The translations under genes and the position numbers were made by a program. A DNA stretch of 64,000 nt, taken from the NCBI RefSeq assembly GCF_016086655.4, contig NC_052138.2, positions 29,151,403 to 29,215,402 of the forward strand, in the 5' to 3' direction. Below are positions 59,301-64,000 of the stretch, in pieces. This DNA is from Lepeophtheirus salmonis. Lineage: Eukaryota; Arthropoda; Copepoda; Siphonostomatoida; Caligidae. The number at the start of each line of letters is the position of its first letter. Position 1 is the stretch's first letter. The notes beneath the pieces are model-generated. The model had not been told where the DNA came from and made no database searches. It saw nothing but the letters and a program-made list of their open reading frames with translations.

Positions 59301-62228
59301 GACATGACACAAGATTGTACATGATAACAATTGATTAACAACCGTTTAATCATCATCATAGACACCGTTAGAGGGGAGGGGACGGAGAAGGACATGTCCC
59401 TCTCAGATTCAGTATAGCCCACAAAATGTCCACAACCCCCCAATTAAAACTTTAATATATTAAAAGGTTCACCTCCCCCATTTTAACAATCATAACTACA
59501 CCCCTGATCATCATAATTCCATACAATTAGCGTTGGATCGGTCTAAAAAACTAAAAAAACTGCAGTACAATCAGTTCCCCCATAATAAAATCTGTGCGTC
59601 CTTATCGGTATTTTAGGCCAACTACAACGGCTGAAATCACATAGTTACAAACTGCGCCGTTGAAGTTTCTAAAAGACAAAATACCTTAAGTTTAAAGTAG
59701 GAGGTGTGTGGCTAGAACTTATTATTATATATTCCAGCTATCATTCATTATTTCGCAGTTTAGCTACTCTTCAATCCTAGCTAGCAGAGTATAAATTAAA
59801 AAGATAGCTAGGACGGACTAATCGGTTAGTAAAAAAGATCGGACCGATAAAAAAAAAGGACTGAAAGAGGAGGGAGACTGATCAGTCCTAGAACCGATCC
59901 AACACTACATATACTGTATAGAGAGAATCGTCATCCACTTAAAACTGTCGTTCCCAACAACAGGGTGCCCTTGTGCTCCACTGTGCATCATGTAGGGCTC
60001 AGTTAGATATTACATAACTAAAACATTTGGTTGAGTATTAAACTGGGGGTTCTTAGATTTGTATGTTTTTACCAAAATATTGGAGGGCATGATGGTCATA
60101 GGGAAACTCTTTTCAAGAAATGTTTAGATCCTATTTTTGACTGTAAGGACACACAAAAAGTGCGCCCTATACGCGGTAAAACAATACTTTGTTATTATTT
60201 TTATATGTGAAACAATCTTTTAAGGAGAAAAAAAAGGATATAACTTTTGATATATTGTTTATTTATTTGGAATAGTTATTTAACTGCATTATTCTGACTT
60301 ATACCGACTATTTTCAGATTGAATTATGAATTTAACAACTTCAAGGGCTCTAAACATGGATTAATATGGTCCAAATGTTATATATTTCTTCATTTGCTAT
60401 ATAAATAAACATTTTAAGGGACTATGCAACACAACATTTCGAGAAAAACAAAGCAAATTAAAAGAATCATTGAGCACATACTTTTAAAAACAATATTTGA
60501 CACTTATTGAAAGAAAAAATGATATGGCTCCGCAGTGGTGATGAAAACGTGGTTGTTGGGAATCACTGATTTTAAGATATACATATAATATTAATGATAT
60601 GTACAATATACACATATATTAATATAATATTCGTGGTTTTGTGTGTAAATGAGACGGGGAATTAAGCAACATTTCATTTCCGTCTTAAATACATATTAAT
60701 TTTATGTAGATAAAATATTGTATATTCATTAATTACATACATATATACAATAAGAATGTTACATAAAGAGGTAAGGGATCAACAGCAAGAAACAACATGG
60801 AGCAATCCTTCTCAATCCCGAGTCCCCCAAATGTATATATAATATAATAGCAACAATCAAAATGAACAATAGGTTGTAGTTTGTACGTAGATATTAAAAT
60901 GAATAGAAAAATTGTGGGTGGAATTAGGGTTGATAGAGGAGTGAGTGTGTGAGTGTACCATGTACCATATTGTAGGTACATGGATGATGTGTGACATTGT
61001 TAGAGAGATAAAGAGAAAACGAAGGACTCGACCATGTTGCAGAAGCTTCTTCAAATAATAATAGTGAAGACAAAGGCTAGCTAGTTAATGAAAGAGGAAT
61101 AAATCATTCGTCAATGATACATATATATGATCTAGGTCCTTGAAAATTCATATAGAACCATTTTATTGTTAAAATAACGAAGAAAAAATATACATAATAA
61201 ACCACCACATGCTTCTAGTTTCCTATTAAGTCCATTAAAATAATAATTATTATTGAACATAAAGAATATGTAATATTCATATTATTATCGATCATAAAAG
61301 ATTGGAAACATTGGTGGTAATAAGTAATAACTAACAATCATTCAACCCTCTTTCTAACGAGTAACTACCCATCAATGTTCATGTCTATTAATGGTATATT
61401 GCTCTATTCTTACTTAAATATTAGTATCAATAAATGGAAATACAAATCGTCAATCCCTACATAGGTACATGCTATTAGATATAATATTATCATAATATAT
61501 ATGTAGAAGAGACTCTAATCATCTGTATTGCGTAAGGTGACTCCGTCTTTCAGCTTCATCACCATGGAATAACAAAGTGGGTAGAAGTGCCTACTAACTA
61601 TCATCATAAGTACTAATAAAATGGGCCCTACTTTCCGACTAAATATATGTATATTGTACATACAGCCATTGAGTAGAAAATGATGTCACTCCTCCTATTA
61701 TCAGTGATAGGGATAGGAGCTACATTGATATACGGATCTGGACTACAACAATACTCAATCCGACTATGTACATTTAAGAGAAAATACTCATATAGCAAAT
61801 ACTCTACAACAGGGGGTCGTGAACATGTTTTGTGCGTCCGTCAGAACACAAAATAATTGATAATTTTCTAATCTGAATAAATCCCAAGTTATGATTCATT
61901 GTTAAAACATGCGGTCCTCATATGTTATTATTCAAAATGTCAATGTGGGGCAAAAGTAGAGACCCTCTCCTTTAGAACATGGGTGACACTGATAGGGTCA
62001 GACCTGGGGTGCCTCTTCCGAGGAGGAGGATTCAACAGATGAAGGAATAAAAAAAAAAAAGGATCTTACTTTAGGCGTTGTTTTCACTCCTGATTTGAAA
62101 TCTTCTCCCGGATAGGATTTCTTTTTAGGGATAATGTGATGATTATCGAATATAGGTGATTCCATGTTGAGATGACCCATGGATTTGGACTTTTTCTTTA
62201 AAGACATTTTATCCTGTTTTTGAAACAT
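45500..62228 (-). CDS. ARHGAP20: ARHGAP20-type Rho GTPase-activating protein (PH-RA-RhoGAP)
   Basis: Eleven coding exons, all with GT-AG introns and consistent phases, give 1223 aa (human ARHGAP20 is about 1190). The protein stimulates GTP hydrolysis by Rho-family GTPases. A basic N-terminus is followed by a PH domain (about 108-216: RNLFLFNDLLIIAKE, FVIGWPITNAIITFSSPN). The Ras-association domain (about 237-330) has DYQLWVRTKSDEAPYPLIGH, near-identical in layout to vertebrate ARHGAP20. The RhoGAP domain (about 387-580) has arginine finger R424 in GIFRRS, K460/R464 in LLKDFLRSLP, and N533 in NASNLGICVGPSVLW. All key residues are present, so it should be active. The tail (about 610-1223) is disordered: a D/E run, PPLPPK SH3-ligand motifs, INWSVSQLRSFF, and a terminal ESYV. 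In mammals the RA domain binds Rap1; that partner is inferred here. Confidence 0.95.
47424..47667 (-). CDS. ARHGAP20: ARHGAP20 coding exon 10 (end of RhoGAP domain)
   Basis: Begins TNMMNASNLGICVGPSVLW, with the Asn that completes the RhoGAP active site, and ends at a GTAATA donor after NGQLNEG. Confidence 0.95.
47730..47814 (-). CDS. ARHGAP20: ARHGAP20 coding exon 9
   Basis: 85 nt encoding LISNLPRINEITLRHLIYLL and KEVADKSK, the helix that follows the LP-x-x-N turn of RhoGAP domains. TTTTGCAG acceptor, GTAAAG donor. Confidence 0.95.
47876..48147 (-). CDS. ARHGAP20: ARHGAP20 coding exon 8 (arginine finger)
   Basis: Encodes VILKRILHDGPETVGIFRRS and VVAALLKDFLRSLPDCLL. The first Arg of GIFRRS is the catalytic arginine finger. 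Acceptor ATATTAG, donor GTAAGA. Confidence 0.95.
48211..48439 (-). CDS. ARHGAP20: ARHGAP20 coding exon 7 (linker and start of RhoGAP)
   Basis: A basic linker (KLKKVKSSMKLQRVFRRASK) leads into VFGRNLEDVCVNEMLPYAII, the usual opening of a RhoGAP domain. TTTGCAG acceptor, GTAAGG donor. Confidence 0.93.
49015..49295 (-). CDS. ARHGAP20: ARHGAP20 coding exon 6 (RA domain)
   Basis: 93 codons hold the whole Ras-association domain from VKSLSVTVRDDARTC to CRCSFILR. Acceptor AACTAG, donor AG|GTATTT. Confidence 0.93.
49357..49483 (-). CDS. ARHGAP20: ARHGAP20 coding exon 5 (PH-RA junction)
   Basis: Encodes SPNLKNLWWNKLSELIEKER, the C-terminal helix of the PH domain with its conserved Trp, then the first RA strand. 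CTCATAG acceptor, GTAAGT donor. Confidence 0.93.
50007..50125 (-). CDS. ARHGAP20: ARHGAP20 coding exon 4 (PH domain)
   Basis: Encodes IPLSDVWLANCLSDVSE and SFVIGWPITNAIITF, matching IKLTDMWTASC and SFVLGWPTVNFVATF of human ARHGAP20. TTTCTGTTTCAG acceptor, GTAAAA donor. Confidence 0.95.
50791..50849. other. Two adjacent short hairpins
   Basis: TCCTTAC-(8 nt)-GTAAGGA is followed by CCCCCTAAT-(9 nt)-ATTAGGGGG. These are 7- and 9-bp perfect stems about 10 nt apart, inside an ARHGAP20 intron. The G/C-rich second stem stands out in AT-rich DNA. Confidence 0.6.
51474..52336. mobile_element. MITE family 1, split by an inserted MITE
   Basis: The left half 51474-51610 (GTGTTGGGTCAGTCCTCATT, TCCTATCAGTCCTTGGGACC) and the right half 52218-52336 (GAGTGACGTCATCAAGGG, AGGACTGACATTCAGGACTG, AACGGACATAACAC) together match the 240-bp element at 40058. 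Everything between them is the family-2 element. Confidence 0.85.
51611..52217. mobile_element. MITE family 2, inserted in a family-1 MITE
   Basis: The left end AGTAATTTTGCC, then TCAAGGATATTTCACCTTAA; the right end, read in reverse complement, is the same sequence continuing to ATATATAAATAGATGA. That gives TIRs of about 45 bp, apart from a 15-bp insertion (TGATGTCATTTTGCC) that repeats TTTTGCC in the left end. About 607 bp, noncoding. An older relative is at 34526-35030. The flanking target duplication could not be resolved. Confidence 0.88.
52966..53720 (+). repeat. AT-rich TIR element, longest copy
   Basis: About 750 bp of AAATCCACAGCTGTT / TTCACAAAAA / AATTTTTTGG units. It ends TTTCTAGTAAAAAGCAAAAA, GGGGGTACAGCCATTCCAGC and CCTACGGACACCACTGG. 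The left end is degraded. Confidence 0.75.
54709..55008. mobile_element. MITE family 1 with a related element inserted in it
   Basis: Outer ends GTGTTGCAAAGGTCCTTATT and (right) AATAAGGAACGACACAACAC. In the middle, right after GAGTGACGA, a second terminus appears (CTAGTGTTTGTCAGTACTTA, 54826), and its own right end GAATAAATAAGGAACGAC comes near 54917. The outer element then resumes with CTTTATAAGTTTTAG. The break lies inside the TGACGTCA site that intact copies carry. Confidence 0.75.
55940..56035 (-). CDS. ARHGAP20: ARHGAP20 coding exon 3 (PH domain)
   Basis: 32 codons, GLQCQERNLFLFNDLLIIAK then ERSGNQFKLKDQ. ATTTCAG acceptor, GTAAGA donor. The intron towards exon 2 is only about 60 nt. Confidence 0.95.
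56097..56303 (-). CDS. ARHGAP20: ARHGAP20 coding exon 2
   Basis: 69 codons from KLKGLVRQRTNPMMMPVSVG to HRTFLMDTQVKFTV; the last part is the first PH strand. CATTTCAG acceptor, GTAAGT donor. Confidence 0.92.
57663..57798. mobile_element. 136-bp MITE with ~28-bp TIRs
   Basis: The left end AGGGGCCATGTACAATGAAC(ATACGCAAG) and the right end in reverse complement, AGGGCCCATCTACAATGCAC(GTACGCAGG), match at most positions. The interior is AT-rich and noncoding. Confidence 0.8.
58133..58153. repeat. TA microsatellite
   Basis: About ten uninterrupted TA units in an ARHGAP20 intron. Confidence 0.9.
59529..59909. mobile_element. ~380-bp MITE with ~18-bp TIRs
   Basis: The left end TAGCGTTGGATCGGTCTA pairs with the right end, TAGTGTTGGATCGGTTCTA in reverse complement. 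The right part carries GGACTGA and CAGTCCTA words like those of MITE family 1, which suggests a distant relationship. TA at both outer edges may be the target duplication. Confidence 0.75.
59938..60576. mobile_element. hAT-like nonautonomous element
   Basis: The right end (reverse complement CTTAAAATCAGTGATTCCCA then ACAACC) pairs with the left end CTTAAAACTGTCGTTCCCAA then CAACAG. The CAGTGRTTCCCAAC terminus and the subterminal GTGCCCTTGTGCTCC are typical of hAT elements; a similar left end lies at 50180. Noncoding interior with some GC-richer words. Confidence 0.7.
62070..62228 (-). CDS. ARHGAP20: ARHGAP20 coding exon 1
   Basis: 53 codons, starting MFQKQDKMSLKKKSKSMGHL and ending KTTPK at a GTAAGA donor. 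The ATG at 62228 is the first after an in-frame TAA about 75 nt upstream. The second Met (MSLKKKSK) is an alternative start. The segment is basic and Ser-rich, as in the family N-terminus, but weakly conserved, so linking it to exon 2 rests on phase and donor rather than on homology. Confidence 0.7.
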
Positions 62229-63120
62229 GCTGTGTGTGTGTTTTTCTAAAGGATTTCTTTTAGAATGAGGATGGTGTTTATTTTTTGTTCCTTAGGATAG
62301 ATCCTTGGTGGAAAGGATAGAATACACAGATTTGACAAAAAGAACTAACTGATAACTCAGAGTCTAATCAATCATGAGACAAATATCAAATATATTAATT
62401 ATTTAACTTTTTCCATTCTTCTTTTTAAACTTCATCATCACTTCAAACTTCACTATAATATTATTATAATAATACTTTTTAGAATTAATAATGAGAAATG
62501 AAATTCGTCAGATTTTCACTCGTCTCTCTCTCTCTCTCTTTCTTTTTTTTCAACACGACAAGATTTTCCTTCTTCTTCTTCCTTCCATACACAATAATAA
62601 AAATAAGTTTTTTTATTATTTTCACTGACCAAAATAATAATAATAATAACAATAAATGAATTTTTTCCCTGGTGCCATTGTAGTGGAGTAAGAAGATAGG
62701 AATAAAACGAAAAGAAGAAGAAGAATACGAGGAGGAGGGAGGGAGGGAGGGAGAGAGCCACTCACTCACTCCTCGCTGGCTATCTAGATTCTCTCACGGA
62801 ATACCGCCGTTTACGGCCCATCGCGTGTTCTGTAGGTTATTTTACAGGTACATTTTGTACAACTGTGTGCCTAGCGCGTTCCCGTCCCTTCCTTCCGTTT
62901 GAACGCACATTATATAGGGTTATAAAACTCCCGCATTTCGAGGAGGTCACTCTGTATTTCTTCATCTTAGTAAAAAGGTTTCTACTTTTTGGCTTAGATG
63001 GCTGCGTAGATTCCAAGGTTTTTTTTTATATTTCATATATTGAAGAATTTTAAAGTAACATGTTCACTGGTGCTAAGGTAGCGGGCGTGCGTACGTGTCT
63101 GCGTGCTTGCGAATGAGGTA
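62229..63120 (-). promoter_or_regulatory. Probable 5' UTR / promoter region of ARHGAP20
   Basis: Upstream of exon 1 on the gene strand lie GAGA/CT repeats (62523-62540), a GGGA-repeat block (about 62733-62758) and then a cluster of CpG-containing words (ACCGCCGTTTACGGCCCATC, CGCGTG, AGCGCGTT, GGGCGTGCGTACGTG between 62800 and 63110). CpG is scarce elsewhere in the window. A GAGA-rich, CpG-bearing stretch fits an arthropod promoter, but no TATA box, initiator or 5' splice junction could be fixed. Confidence 0.5.
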
Positions 63121-64000
63121 GGAACGAAGTGCCAGAGATAGAAAATAATAATGGCTAAAAAGTATGTAACAATAATAATTCTACCTACTAATGCTTGAGG
63201 CAGCATGCTTCAGGTAGAAGTTGTACTATTATTATTAAGAAGAATAAGTCAAGACGAAGTTGAAGAGGAGTGCAAGTCTCTCAGCTTCTTCTTCTTATTA
63301 TATTAGTATTAAGGGAAAAGAAGAAACACAAATTCCATCAACTCGAAAAGAAGAATTTATTTTTTCCTTCTTTTTTTTACCCTTGCAAAGAGAAATGCTC
63401 TACTTTCACCTAGTTTACTAAAATAATACAAAAAGTTAATTCAATAGTCAATGATTCACTATTAGCGAAACAAGGTCGTGTAAGGTCCTGTTCTCCAGAC
63501 TCTCTCTAATCCTTAAAATAAAAACCTCTAAAAATAGGGACTTTGTTTAATTGCATTTTTTGCCACTTTCTCTCTTCCCAATTTCATGTTTTGCAGAACG
63601 ACTGTCCCGTTATCGATCAATGTTTCACCCTCTCCGCTCAAAGATTTTTTTTTTTGCTGCTGGAACCAATATAAAACAGATATTGCCAAAGTATAAAGGC
63701 GCTCACGCTATTCAAAATGGCCAATTTCCACCCTAAAACCCCATTTTTTAAAAATAAAATACCATAGGAGCATTGTTCAAAGTTCCGAGGCCTGCTTCCC
63801 TTATCACTAATTTTTTCTCCCCCTTTCAGTCTTTTTTCAAATCGGTCCGGTATTTTTCACCATTCATGAGTCCTAAGGACCGATAAGACAATCCTACGGT
63901 ACTACTCTAGGTTAATAGAAATACAAGGTTATACCATAACGCTTTTTAATATTGACATCATAGTGTATGAGTAGTTGTGAGTACTGTTAAGATCTGTCTT
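63121..64000. other. Gene-free right flank
   Basis: GAAGAA-type repeats near 63240-63320. Near 63820-63900 are words of MITE family 1 (AAATCGGTCCGG, AGTCCTAAGGACCGATAAGA) that suggest a decayed copy. No coding sequence was recognised. Confidence 0.4.

Larger units (their letters stand above)
56304..62069 (-). other. ARHGAP20 intron 1, 5.8 kb, repeat-rich
   Basis: Contains a T homopolymer at 56670-56690, TA microsatellites (58133-58153, about 58854-58870), a GAAGAA run near 58738 and three TIR elements listed separately. No protein-like frame was found. Confidence 0.75.

Overview
This looks like nuclear DNA from an invertebrate animal, most likely an arthropod. It is strongly AT-rich, has short GT-AG introns and single-exon-sized ORFs only inside spliced genes, and is full of decayed mariner, LTR/RT and TIR elements. 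The mix of repeats and the arthropod-like protein sequences fit a copepod such as the salmon louse, Lepeophtheirus salmonis. That assignment is an inference from memory, not a search result. No prokaryotic operon, CRISPR array, rRNA or convincing tRNA was seen.

Two host genes can be reconstructed exon by exon. (1) A FAHD2-type fumarylacetoacetate-hydrolase-fold enzyme lies on the + strand (31013-32821, 4 coding exons, 281 aa). (2) An ARHGAP20-type Rho GTPase-activating protein lies on the - strand (62228-45500, 11 coding exons, 1223 aa; PH, RA and RhoGAP domains, then a long disordered tail with SH3-ligand and PDZ-ligand motifs). All exon phases agree in both models. A GA-rich, CpG-bearing stretch at about 62.5-63.1 kb is the likely promoter region of the second gene.

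Layout: 1-31 kb is gene-free and repeat-laden. It holds two mariner transposase remnants (5.3 and 9.1 kb), many copies of one AT-rich element that starts and ends with a GGGCGTCCGCAGG-like terminus, a 686-bp element with about 95-bp inverted ends (10.1 kb), and a 3.5-kb inverted repeat with about 690-bp arms (23.2-26.7 kb). 31-33 kb is FAHD2. 33-45 kb is again accessory: a Ty3/gypsy-type integrase remnant, an RT remnant that carries an apparent intron, several MITEs and a mariner copy with its catalytic centre deleted. 45.5-62.2 kb is the ARHGAP20 gene; its two 5.8-kb introns are stuffed with MITEs, including one MITE inserted inside another and one inserted in a relative of itself. 62.2-64 kb is its upstream flank.

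The most interesting signals are the large inverted repeat (possible foldback element or hairpin-RNA locus), the nested MITEs, the MITE family that carries a TGACGTCA site, and the 9-mer CACGCAACC (GGTTGCGTG), which recurs seven times without shared flanks.
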